Assembly: GCA_029448655.1 (NCBI GenBank)
Contig: JACCLO010000013.1
Location: forward strand, 558,001 to 622,000
Direction of reading: 5' to 3'
DNA: 64,000 nt
Origin: Wolfiporia cocos
Taxonomy: Eukaryota; Basidiomycota; Agaricomycetes; Polyporales; Phaeolaceae
Positions within the stretch are counted from its first letter, which is position 1. Every line of letters starts with the position of its first letter. The notes beneath the pieces were generated by a model. That model did not search any database and was not told where the DNA came from. It was given only the letters and a program-made list of their open reading frames with translations. The position numbers were made by a program, and so were the translations under genes. Of the stretch, positions 42,260 to 53,666 are shown piece after piece.

Positions 42260-43270
42260 TAGTGTTGTGAGGTCCGGTCTCAAGGACCGCTAAAGACCAA
42301 GGACCGGACCAGGACCGGACTGACTAGGACTGATTCAACAGTCCGGTCCAGTCCTGGTCCTGACACGGTCCTGGTCCCGGTCCTTCTGAGTGGTCAGATT
42401 TTGCAGGACCGGTAAGGACCGGTCTGGACCGGTCCTGGACCGGTCCCGAATTTATCGTAGAATAGCACTTATAATGTGGTTACTCCAAGGTAGGGAACCA
42501 TGACTGACCAATTTACAATAAAACCAAAGTATTTAAGACCCCCTAGAGTGGGTCTGCATCATGTATATACCACTGGCTATTAGGGTAAACACATCAGACA
42601 GAAGCTGACATGAATAGTAACAACCAAAAACCTTCTGATTTATGATACAATGAAGTACTGCTATTGTCTTGGGCAATGCTTGGCACACACAGGTTGTCCT
42701 CATATTATCACTAGTTTTGCTGACTGACATGCTGTTGTGTATTCTCCCATCCAGTAGTGTTAACACTCACATATTATGGTACACATGCATGGTGCATTCA
42801 ATATCACCCAGTTATTGGCAGAGCGCTGCTTAGCGGTAGTTATATGCTACTCATTGTGGCACATACAAAAATGCAACACATGATCTCATCAGATACAACT
42901 TGAGGTGTGCAGTTACTGCAGTGTCATTTCTGTGTGTTGACTTCAGTATACAATTTTACTTTCAGAAATCAAGAATCAGTGCACCATAGCCAATTTTTGG
43001 GCTGTACTTAGTATGTTCTGGTATATATCGAGTAGTAAGTACACTTTTGTTGCAGTTTCTGACATATAAAACTATAGTTAAGTCAATAACCACTTGATCG
43101 ATCCTGGACCGGTCCAGACCGGTCCTAGGACCGCTATAGGACCGCGGTCCTACTTGGGACCGGTCTTCAGTCCGGTCCCTCGTTGCCCATGGCGGTCCGG
43201 TCCTGGTCCCGGTCCTCGGTCCTGCCCAAAACATGCAAAAGACCGGACCGGACCGGACCTCACAACACTA
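42260..43270. mobile_element. hAT-like non-autonomous element (1011 bp)
   Basis: Perfect 8-bp duplication CTCGAGAT at 42252-42259 and 43271-43278. Ends TAGTGTTGTGAGGTCCGG and CCGGACCTCACAACACTA. Subterminal arrays of GGACCGGTCC-type words surround an AT-rich core without a gene. Confidence 0.93.
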
Positions 43271-43546
43271 CTCGAGATGAAAGGATGGCCAGAGGATGAT
43301 GCGGCGATCCCATTCAAGCCACCATATTCAGAGACGGACGGAGGGATGGATGTCAAGATTGATGCGGGTGTCATTGGGACCTTCAGCCCCCTCAAACCGG
43401 ACGTAGCTGGACCCGCCCTTCCTACTCATAATGGTAGTGCTCCATCTTTGCCAAGCAAGGCTCAAGGCTCCCATGATGCAGATATGACTTCGATTTTCCC
43501 CAAGCTTGGCACGGAACGAGGCAGGAAGGCGAAGTCTACCCGCAGC

Positions 43547-44162
43547 TAGTGATGTGCAAAGCACAGCTCAAAGCTGTGAGCCGGGCCTGGCCGAGCCGAC
43601 TTAAGCTATGCCGAGCCGAGCCTGGGGGGGCAGCTTAAGACGGCTCAGGGCCCGGCTTGGATCATGAGCCGGCCGTAGCTGAGCCCTGAGCTGGCGGCTT
43701 TAGGCGCGCAGCTGTGGTGTTGTTAGAATTAGCGAAAATGGGCCCTTTGTTTTTAAGGTTTTGCATCAATTCACCTTATATGATCTCAACAACCATTACA
43801 ATGACTTGTGATCTGCTAACACGGTGCGGAACGTTGTGACTACTGTTGCGATCGGGGTTGTGATCAAGATCTGGATTTTCGGTCAATATCATAAGCAGCT
43901 GTAAAACACTTGTAGATCAGAATAACAACAAATAGTAGACATATAAGCATTCTGAATATGTTGTGCTGCCATTTGAGCTGCACAAGCCAATAATTTTGAG
44001 GTCCTACATGATTACTCATAAGCCCCGGCCTGAGCCTGAGCCGGGCCCAAGCCGGCCTGAGCCGTCAAGGAGGGCCCGGCTTGACATTCCGCTGAGCCCA
44101 AGCCCTTCAAAGCCGGGCCCAAGCCCCGGGCTTTGAGCCGAGCCGTGCTTTGCACATCACTA
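43547..44162. mobile_element. hAT-like non-autonomous element (616 bp), second copy
   Basis: Perfect 8-bp duplication CCCGCAGC at 43539-43546 and 44163-44170. It has the same length and nearly the same sequence as 33371-33986, so both moved recently. Confidence 0.93.
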
Positions 44163-44419
44163 CCCGCAGCCAAGTCAGCGGTCGCGGGACCAAGAGGAAG
44201 CAGTCCAGCCGATCGCGGTCGATTGCACAGCAGACAGATGTCGATGCAGAATCTTCTAAAGTCGCTGCAGGTCCGCCTAGGACAGACCCAGGAAGTATTG
44301 CTGCAGGGTGGCATCGTGCGGAGCCGCGGCGCAAGAAGCATCGGACCAAGAACTGGAGCGAACTCGTGCCTCCTCGAGAGATGCATGAACGCAAAGCCAA
44401 ACGGACTCGGCGGAACTAG

Positions 44420-45218
44420 TTATATCTGCAGACACGCTGTAATATCCCGGGCTCACCGGCTGCTCACGAGGGCTGCTTCGTGATGGGACGGTACCCACAG
44501 GTTAACGTTATGATATGGATAGATGATGAACCTCGTACTTTCGACTGACTTAGACTCGTAAATATGCTCACCTCGTTGGCTGTGCTTGCATATAGCCTAG
44601 TAGCACGTACATGTAACACTTATCTTGCATCAATTCCCATCTCAATATGTCGCGACTTCTTACACGCAAACCAGGTGTACCGCGTATCGAATGATTTGCC
44701 CACAGCATGAGCCAAGGATGCGCGGTAGGTCAGCTGCGCGCGCACACGTATCTGCAGCTTTCACCGAGGCGCAAGATGCCACACATTTAGAAACCGCCAC
44801 TTTCATTTGGTGTCGCTCATGAAAATCAGGATGTGCGCTGACGAGGCTGTAGGTATGGGTGGGTGCACATCTGTTATTGATTGCTTGTCTAGCGTTTGCG
44901 CAAATCCACTCGTAGGTGGATCGGATCTTCGCTTGAACAGCGGCCATAGATCATCAGAGCTGATAACGTACAGCATACGAATGCGATCGCTATGGTCATA
45001 AAGTATAACGATCGAGCTTGTGTGCGAGTAGCGGTGACGAACGATCTATGAGGAGCCAGACAGAGGCAGTGAGGTGATTAGTTATTGCATCTAGAAGCTT
45101 AAGTCCATCTACCACCCGCAGCTACAAGACCAGTCCGTGAATGTCGCTCTAACTTGGCGCACTTCTAGCCCCGTGCTTCCAACAGATCCAACGCCGAGTA
45201 CTATAGTGAACGGCGCAG
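44420..45218. other. Shared 3' intergenic region between FunK1 D and B
   Basis: 44420-44620 matches the 3' flank of E (51004-51210); 44830-45218 matches the 3' flank of A (1913-2268). No gene is visible. Confidence 0.6.
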
Positions 45219-47490
45219 TTAGTTCTGTCGTACCCGCTTTGCCCTGCGCTCATGCTGCTCTCGAGGAGGCAGGATCTCGCTCCAGTCCCGCTTCCGGCGC
45301 TTCGTGCTCTCCGCTCCTGAGGCAGAAGGCTCTGCGGCAGTGCCAGATGGTCCCGCAGTACTGTGAAGATGGGGGAGATCTGGGCCTTTCTTAGTGCCAT
45401 AGTAGGCCCCGTGGTGGGTGGACGCCTCCACGGTCGTTGGCAGGCTGCTCTGCCCATTCTCCCGCACACTGCCCTTCTGCTTGCTGCTGCTCCCGAGGTT
45501 CAGCGTACCATCGCTAGGTTCGTTTGGCTTTTGACGCAACGTAGGTGGAGGGAAGGGGATAGCCTTATCGTTCTCTGGCCAGCCATCCATTGCAAGCGCT
45601 CGGTCGAACGCTCGTAACACCGACTCGTAGCTTAGTGGTCTCGCAGGTCTATCATTCTCCACGTATACCTCTTGGTCACCTTCGATCACGATATGACTAT
45701 CCAATTTGTTCAGATAGGCAGCAGCGACCAGCAGCTTCAGCCTCCTCAAGAGCCAGCTAAGAGGCCCGTTGCCCGGTACGAGCACTGGCATCATCCCCAG
45801 GTGGCCGGGTCTCTGCATCGCCATCCTTGCCTCCATAGAGGCATCGAATAACATACTGCACTCCTCATTTCTGGGTTCAATCGAATGTTTGGTGTGGCGA
45901 AGCACAACCCAAATCAAGAGCCAGTAGAACGACTCGAGATCATGGCACACTGCGTGCTCGATAGGTTCACTTCCGATGAGTTCACCGTTCGAATATACGT
46001 TCCTCTCCACGTTCCTAACCTGAAGCAGGGCGATGGAGATAAATTGGGGCGTGCTCTGCAGTGATGTTCTGTTTAGGTTGTGAACAACGTAGATGGCAGC
46101 TCACCTTCCTCTCTTTCAGGCCTCTCTTGAGTTCGTCAACCATTTTGAGATCCTCGCCGGATAAGGGACTGCCTCGGTTACCGTCCGCATCAACGTAGTG
46201 CTGCGAATCCACTAGGCAGCCGTAGTCGAAGTCGTCGAGAAATCCCGTGTGCTTCCTGCAAGGGTCGCGTATGATAATTATATTGCCATTGCTCACGTCA
46301 CGTTGCGGGACACCCGCAAGTGATGCTCGTAAGTGTCCTGTACACAGACGTTGCAGATCAAATGCAGAGGTGTTTAGCTGAGCGAACTCACCTCTGATAG
46401 CGTCCCGCATCGCTTGCACGAGCTCCTTCGTGGACTTAAATTCGGACAGGGGGACCCCGACGGAATCGGGAACGACCCGGATATGGCTCCGCTCTCCAGC
46501 CAATCTGATGTCCTCTTTCTCAAACAATTTCCAAGCGGACGACCGGGTGAGATGCAAGGTAGGACTGTCATCTGCATCACCCAGATCCTTCCCGTACAGC
46601 ATATTCAGCATTCCAGAGCTCCCGAGGTTTCGCTCGCGGTGGAAGTTTATGATTCTGGCTCTGTGGCGCGTACATTGCCGCCACGCTTCCTTGATGATGA
46701 CGCGCGCAGGCACGTAGTCATCGGTGGCAGCTTTCACGCTCCCCGAATCCATCTGGTGAGCTTGTCGGGCATCTACTGTCCAGCGGGTAGTCACTGCGTC
46801 ATCGCCTTGGGGCAACCTGAAAACCTCGAGTACCTCGCGAACGGCGGTAGCGCATGAGAAAAGACGGGGATTTCTCGAGCGCGATCGGAGGAGCAGGTAG
46901 TACTTGCCGCAACCTAGCAGCATTACCACTCGGTCGCAGATGCGATCGCGGCCGTCCAAGTCAGGCATACCGATGCTGTCAACCTCTGCTGCACTGGCAC
47001 GATGTGAAGAACGGTCATGACCGAGGACTGCACTGGGCAGATCGAAGTCGGGATGGGTGAGTCGATACAGGTAATTGAGAAGAATATGGGGGTGCTTGAC
47101 GTAGTCGAGTAACGGTGATGCAATGGCATCAGAAGTGTGGTCGAGAATGCAAGCTTGTCGTCCGTAGATGCCGACAGTGTAGCTACAAAGGCTCCAACGC
47201 GCAGTGAGGATCTTGCACGCATTCTTGGCCGGCTGAATGCGCGCCTGATCAGCCTTCAAGCTATTCTTCTGGATAGAATCACTGTTCAGATCCGATTTGA
47301 CCTCAACAGCCAAGGCGATCTGGTCCCAAGTCAGCTTCCTCGGGCGTGTCTTAGCACCAGGAAGGCGCGCAACGAGATCAGGGTGAATAGGCTCCATGCT
47401 TGTGACCCATCTTGGAAACGGAGGCTCTATCTCGGTATTGCTGCTATTCACGGACCTCATCCTGTTGTCCGCAGGGAGCTTGGAGCATAG
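45219..47490 (-). pseudogene. FunK1-type kinase, copy B, exon 1 deleted and HRD altered
   Basis: Exons 2-4 can be read without a stop: about 47490-46392, 46337-46105, 46055-45219, with introns of 54 and 49 bp at the same phases as in A. Exon 1 is gone; the position of its ATG reads ACG and is joined almost directly to exon 2. The catalytic loop reads PQRDVSNGNIII, so the HRD histidine is Gln. The lysine strand (PARVIIKEAWRQ) and C-terminal basic motif (REQHERRAKRVRQN) remain. A shorter product from the ATG at 47460 is possible but would lack the normal N terminus. Confidence 0.8.
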
Positions 47491-48122
47491 AGTGTTCAGC
47501 CCTGATTTGCAAATAGTCGTCTAGTGAGAGAATACACAGTGAAGAGGTATCATAAGAGGTATTCGTGGCCGTGGGGGCTCGGAAAGTGACCGAAAGGTTA
47601 GAGCATCCTCTACGATAGTCGAGGTAGCTAGCCGGCAGTGTTTCTAAGGGCAGTGATCAGAGATTGTGATAAATGATTAGGTGGCCGCAGGAAATGAGCT
47701 GCGATGCAATGGTCCACAGAACAATCTGACAATTATTTTCTACCTCGAGGAGTACACACTTGCGATAGGAGGAGGAGAGGGTATGGTCAGCCCACATTTA
47801 CTGGGCGCTCCAAGGTGTCGCGGAGTAACGCGATCACATGCAATTCACGTGCAGCCACGGACCACGTGGTGGCCCCGCCGGACCGGGCCACGGAGCTGCT
47901 TGCTGCGTGCCACACAACTCTTCGCAGCGTGAAGCACGCAGACTCAACTTGTGAGTAAGTGGCCGGGTGGCATAGTACCTTCGATTCGGAACGTTCACGA
48001 GCGGTCCTCAACTTCGTGATTGAGTGGCCGAGTGGCACATTAGCTTCCGTTTGGAAAATCTAGAATACTCCCGCTCATAAACGTACACGGTACATGGATT
48101 GCAGCTCCCCGAATCCAACGCC
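47491..48122. promoter_or_regulatory. Divergent intergenic region between FunK1 B and E
   Basis: 632 bp separate two FunK1 genes pointing away from each other. It holds two GTGGCCGRGTGGCA boxes (near 47961 and 48023), each followed by a TTCGATTCGGA-like stretch. The region recurs next to copies C and A, so a divergent gene pair with its promoter was the duplicated unit. Confidence 0.6.
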
Positions 48123-51003
48123 ATGAAGGCCATACAATATCTATGGAGATTAGAACAGCGCAACAAGGACAATCCAAAATGCCTCGAGTCATGGCTATCT
48201 GAGCTATACGACAAAGTGGGGGTGGTGGACGTGCCGTTGGACGAGTTTCTCGATCGATTCGTACCTTGTGATATGTCGAACTATCCGCAATCTGGAATTG
48301 CAGACCCCTTCAAGAAACTTCGACAGCTTGATGTCAAAGACGAGAAGCAAATGTACGATCCATTGGTGAGTGTTCGGTGTTGAAAGTGTCGTGCTGCCAC
48401 ATACTTACGTACTGCGCAACATAGGTGCACGCATTCAACGCGATGATGATGGACATCCACGGTGATGGCGACGGACTTACGTTCCTGAGGAGAGACAAGA
48501 AGTCGATCCCAACGCCATATAAAGAGTTGGCTCCGGCGATGTCCAAAACATTTCCCGATATCATCGGTCTGCTGCCTGGCACGCCTGTGGACGAGGAAGC
48601 GCCTTGGTCGCAGATCGGACTCGTGGTGGAGACTAAAGGGGCCAACCATCTCGATCCGATGGATAGTGCAAGCCAGCGAGCCAATGCGGATTTGGTCCAA
48701 ATCGCAGAAAGTGCTCTCAACCTCCTCTCTGCTCATGGCGCCCAGTATGCTTACGTCCTCCACGTCCTGGGTTGCTTTGCTCGTATCTATCGCTTCGATC
48801 ATGCTTCTGCTGTCGTGTCGCGCCGCTTCGATTACACCGACAAACATGAGTTCATATCGAAATTCTTCTACCGGCTCCTCCGACCCCCTTATTCCGACCA
48901 AATCGTCTTGAATGGCCAGGACGACTTCTCTTTTGCGGTCACTGAGAGTTTCGTCAAGGGACTAGGGATCCCCGGATTGATTGAGGAAGACCTGTATTGG
49001 AATCGTGTAGTCACGATACCGTCGGTATCTCGGCATTTCTTGACGCTTCGTCCTATCCACTTTGGCTCGCGGCTGTTTTCTCGGGCGACATTAGTTCAGG
49101 AAGGGCTACAAGTCTACCGGCGTTCGTTGCCTGAGGATCGGCGCCTGACAAGGGAAGACTCTAACGGCGCTTCTCCCTCGTTGCGGCGCAAGGGGAAAGC
49201 ACATTCAATTAACAATACGTGGAGCCTCGTACCGCACGGGAAAGCACGACGTGGAGATGATGCCGACAGCTCTTCCATGGTTGTGGAGCATTCTGGTGCG
49301 CCGGATGTACCAGTAGAGCAGGCGCGAACGGACGACTCTCAGGCTGTGGATTCTAGTGCGGATCGGCCCAAAGACAGCTCGAGCTCTGCACGCGACGATT
49401 TACTAGATGGCTTCCTCATTGAACGTGTCATTATCAAGGAGCAGCATCGCCAGACCGAACGCATGAACGAAGTTGTCCACTACAACAAGATCAATGCCTA
49501 CCTCGAGAAGCACAATATCCCCAACTATGGCTTGGCTAAGATGCTGTACGGCGAGGATCTGGGGAACTCGTGCAGTGTCCACGTCACCATATCTGCAACG
49601 GCCAAGGATTCTAAGACCGGACCGCAGAATGAGCGAAGCCACACGCGAATCGTTTTCGACACTATCGGAGAGTCTCTAGACAAGTTTACTTCAACGAAAC
49701 AGTTGGTACAGGCCATCCGCGACGCAATCATAGGTGTGTCCTCTTGATCGGGCAGTCGATTTTGTTGCTGACCGTTGGATACGCATCCAGGTCATCTGCT
49801 CGCGTATCTGTCCGGTATTCTCCATCGAGACGTCAGCTTCGGCAATGTTATGCTAGTGCGCAAAGGGGTGGTAAACTTCTCTGGTTTCATTCACGACTTT
49901 GACTACAGTTCTCCTGTCGACTCGTCGAAGTTCAGATGGAAGGGTCGTCAGGGAACTTCGCTTTAGGGAATTCCGCTTCAGGGGACTCCACTCTCTGCAG
50001 ACGAGCGGAAGAACTTCAGAGAACTTGAGAACGAGCTCAAGGAGAGAACGGTGAGTAATGTACGATACATTCCAGCCGTTCATTGTTGAATTCCCCAATT
50101 TATCAGGGCACATTTGAGTTCATGGCTATGGAACTCATAGATGCGGACCCAGAGACCGGTGTTACCCATCAAGCACACCACGACCTCGAGTCGTTCTTCT
50201 GGCTCTTAGTCTGTGTCGTGCTTCGTCACACACACCATGACCATAGAAAAGGTAAAGACGCGGTCGCGGAGATATTCGGCGCAACCACTCCAAGGCAAGC
50301 CAGGGAGAGGAAGGAGATCATATTCTACAGGAAAATGTTCACCGTCAAGGACAATGCCCCTCTTAACTATTTACTCAAAGGGCTGCGGTCAATGGTCTTC
50401 CACGCCTACATTTGGGAGGGTCCAATGTTCGAAAACATCACACAAATACCGGTACCGCTGACATACGACGCAATGCTCGAAGTGTTTGACGAGGCGCTCG
50501 GGATGGAAGGATGGCCGGAGGACGATGCGGCGATTCCATTCAAGCCACCCTATCCAGAGACGGACGGAGGGATAGATGTCAAGATTGATGCGGGTGTCAT
50601 TGGGACCTTCCGCCCTCTCAAGTTGGACGTAGCTGCACCCGCCCTTCCTAGTCGTGGTGGCAGCGCTCCATCTTTGCCAAGCGAGCCCCGGGACGCAGAT
50701 ATGACTCAGACTCGCCCCAAGCGCAGCACGGGACGAGGCGGCGAGGGGAAGTCTACCCGCAGCCAGGCCAGCGGTCGCGGGACCAAGAGGAAGCAGCCCA
50801 GCCGAACGCGGTTAACTGCACAGCAGACCGACGTCGACGCAGAATCTTCTAAAGCCGCTGCAGGTCCACCTACGACAGACCCAGGAAGGACTGCTGCAGG
50901 TGCGGAGCCGCCGCGCAAGAAGCGTCGGACCAAGAACTGGAGCGAACTCGTGCCTCCTCGAGAGATGCATGAACGCAAAGCCAAACGGGCGCGGCGAACG
51001 TAG
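48123..51003 (+). pseudogene. FunK1-type kinase, copy E, near-intact with one premature TAG
   Basis: Predicted exons are 48123-48365, 48425-49733, 49791-50050 and 50107-51003, with introns of 59, 57 and 56 bp in consistent phases, 903 codons in all. It has the N-terminal FunK1 region, the catalytic loop LHRDVSFGNVML (exon 3), IHDFDYSSP at the DFG position, HHDLESFFWLL, GWPEDDAAIPF and the C-terminal REMHERKAKRARR. The single lesion is TAG at 49964-49966, where D has CAG. It lies in a small in-frame repeat (SLQG/PLQG units of 15 bp). It could be a recent allele-specific null, a read-through or a sequence error. Confidence 0.8.
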
Positions 51004-52535
51004 TTGTATCTGCAGACACGCTGTAGTGTCCCGGGCTCACCAGATGCTCACGAGGGCCGCTTCGTGACGCTGTTCACAGGTTAACGCTAATGGTGTTGTG
51101 ATATGGATGGATGATGGACTTCGAACTTTCGACTTACATAGACTCGTAGATACGCTCACGTCGTTGACTCTGCTTGCGGTACATATAGCCTAGTGGCACA
51201 TACATGTAACACTTCTAGCCTTGCATGCTCAGTGTCTCGTCAAATGCACCGCACATCGCGTTCATGTCAGCGGGAGCACCTACCGCTCCATCGTATCTGG
51301 TATTGACATGTTCCATTTGTAGCCAATGCATTTGCAGATTGTTATTGGGAGGCACGGCGCGAATGTCTCTGAGAAACACGAAGCGCTAGATTGTTGCCCG
51401 TGCTGATGATCGTCGGGAAGTCATAATACAGCGGTGACAATAGATGTCTTCTTAGCAGTCTCGAATTGTATGAAGCTCAGAAGAACCGGTATATACCCTG
51501 CCCTGCGCAAACTTCGCCGAACCAATAGAGTGATGCGACTAAAGCTGTACAGCCGCTGCTTGATTCAGTCATAAGAGCGTGCACAGGGCAAAACGCCGTT
51601 TACGGGCCTTTGGAACGGTTCGTCGCCAGCACGTTCCTCGGTGCCGCGAACCCCGTAAGAGTGGGGGGCGTAGTCCTCCGGGTCTTGCATCCCACATCCT
51701 TGGTTCAGAACCCAAACCGAAAGGAGGGACGTACAGGCATGTCCATGTTCGATCGTCCCATTACAGACTGGCTCGGGTGTGAGCGAGCTGGCTCACAGTG
51801 GCACAAGGATAGCGCCCCAACATGCGCTGCTGGGAAACTTGCGCGGCGCGCTCGCAAATCGGTCCCCCAGGACCTCGCTGCGGACAGTCGAGCCGTCTGC
51901 GTGACGAAATAACTCACCAGCAGGAGTCGTAAGTCGGATGTGGCGCAGCACTCTCTGAAACCTCACTCGGAGAAGCATCAGCTTTAAGCTCAAGCTCAAG
52001 TTAGCTGTGCCGAAGGCGAGGGAGACCAGACAGGCAAAAATCCTCGCCAAGCGTGGCGGATGGTCGAACTGACGGACTCGCTATAGCGGCGACGCCGGCT
52101 GTGGCGGCGCAGTTATAACGAGACTGGCAATAGAACCAGCTCAGCCACTATATGACACTTCTTCCGACGTGCTAAGCATATTTCTCACCTTTGGTGGCGT
52201 CGCCACCTGCGGCTGCCGGCGTGCTATACGTGGCTCTGTAAGCTCGAGACTCGAGGCCGTTGAGGTTTCGAAGCTTTGAGGTGCATTGCAATATGCCAAC
52301 GAGCGAGGCCTCCGCAAGCTATAATATTCATGCGAACATGGGACAGTCACATGAGAGCGTATGGTATATTTTGCGCAGCGACGCGAACGTGAACCAGCCA
52401 ATGTCCGAGCCCGGCGCCCACACGCCCGGGCCTGCTTCAGCCAGCGGGACACTACGTACCCTGACAGCGACGAGACCCAAGTCGGGAGTAAGTGCGCGCG
52501 GGGATGGGGAGAGCGAGCATGTCGGGGGCACAGGC
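51004..52535. other. Intergenic, no gene recognised
   Basis: 51004-51210 is the 3' flank shared with D. The rest has short frames without conserved features; the 3' UTR of the minus-strand Sec61-beta gene probably lies at its right end. Confidence 0.5.
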
Positions 52536-53121
52536 CTACTTCGTGAGCGCACGGACGATCTTGGCGGATATGTGCAGGAAGACGATGGACGCGATGAAGA
52601 AGAGCGAGAGGACGAGGACGATGAACGGGTCTCTGTGTGCAGGATGTTAGTATTTGGCCCTGGCTGCGGTCGTGAGGGGATGTCGCGGCGTGGGTGTGAT
52701 AGGAGGATGGGACACGTACACCCGGAGTCCTGGCGAGTCGTCCGTGTACAGCTTGAGCATCGTGTTCGACGAGCCGCCCGCGCCCGCTGCACGCGTCGAG
52801 TTCGGCCTTGCGACCTGCGATCCTGCCGCTCGCCGCCTGGCGTCATGTGTGCGCGTTGCAGCAGCACCAGAGGGTCAATGCGACGGTCCATGGGCAATTC
52901 AGCATTATATGTGAGTCAAACGGTCAGCGTATGGCTATGTGCAGAGATAAACGACTACGCACCGGATGTTCTGCGCCCCGGGAGGCTTCGCAACCGCGCT
53001 TGCGCCGTTCGCGCGGGTGGGGCGGGGTGCGTCTGAGTCGGACTGTACAATGTAGTTACGGCCACGGCAATTGTTCAGTTTCCACTCTCCATAGCTGCAG
53101 CAAGAATGTAAGGCGTACCAT
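52536..53121 (-). CDS. Sec61-beta subunit of the ER translocon
   Basis: Predicted exons are 53121-53119, 53042-52963, 52836-52720 and 52632-52536: 98 residues. The first exon holds only the ATG, followed by a donor GTACGC. The protein begins MSDSDAPRPTRANG, has the conserved block GGSSNTMLKLYTDDSPGL then RVDPF, and ends with one membrane helix (IVLVLSLFFIASIVFLHISA) and KIVRALTK, the hallmark of tail-anchored Sec61-beta/Sbh1. It acts with Sec61-alpha and -gamma in protein translocation into the ER. It diverges from the SNARE gene across a 545-bp intergenic region. The match to the family is strong over the whole length. Confidence 0.92.
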
Positions 53122-53666
53122 GACAGAGTGTGAGAGGGAGTGTGCTGGCGGGTGAGTGAGCGTGAACGATGGTACTTGAGAGCGGTACTGAGAGCTCCAC
53201 GTGGTCCTTCCACGAATGGGCGTCTATGAGCGTGACAATGCGACACCGTTGCTGTAACACTTGTGATGGTGACCCTGTGACAGCGCGCAGGATACTAGCT
53301 AGAAGTGTGAATCTATAACAGATTCTGTAGTCATCGATGCGTCTAGCAATGGCGGAATGCGCCGTCCTCCCAGTAATAGAAAGTCTATGACGGCGCACGC
53401 ATTCAGTGGCAATAGATACGCAGGGCTGAGTACTCGCAGTGTGTAATGGAATATGGTAATTAGTTGGCACGCATCCGCGTGACAGAGGCAGATACAAATT
53501 ATAACCCTGATTGCGGAGCTGTATGACGCATTTTAATATATTGCGTGAGGCTTGTGACGCGTTATCAGTTGCAGTTGCTGCACTGGGGTTGCAGTGCTAC
53601 CTTGAGGATTAACATATGCGAGCTTGCTGAATTGTTCATTATATCCTATTGTCCTGACGGTCCATT
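53122..53666. promoter_or_regulatory. Divergent promoter region between Sec61-beta and the SNARE gene
   Basis: 545 bp between two start codons pointing outward. No specific site recognised. Confidence 0.5.

Larger units (their letters stand above)
38101..44419 (+). pseudogene. FunK1-type kinase pseudogene, copy D, with five transposon insertions
   Basis: It is collinear with copy E from exon 1 (38101) to the C-terminal basic motif MHERKAKRTRRN (stop at 44417). The start codon is ATA where E has ATG. Arg codons have become TGA at 38233 and 38657 (CGA to TGA), and a Gln/Val region carries another stop near 40757. The catalytic loop survives (LHRDISFGNVML, near 40870). Five insertions split it: solo LTR 38869-39334, LTR-like 39768-40374, tRNA-bearing TIR element 41353-42069, and hAT-like elements 42260-43270 and 43547-44162. 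The 3' flank to about 44620 resembles that of E, so D and E are duplicates. Confidence 0.9.

Noticed and set aside
52260..53036. 258-aa plus-strand frame over the Sec61-beta gene
   Set aside because: It is antisense to a well-supported multi-exon gene, Arg/Cys rich and without family features.
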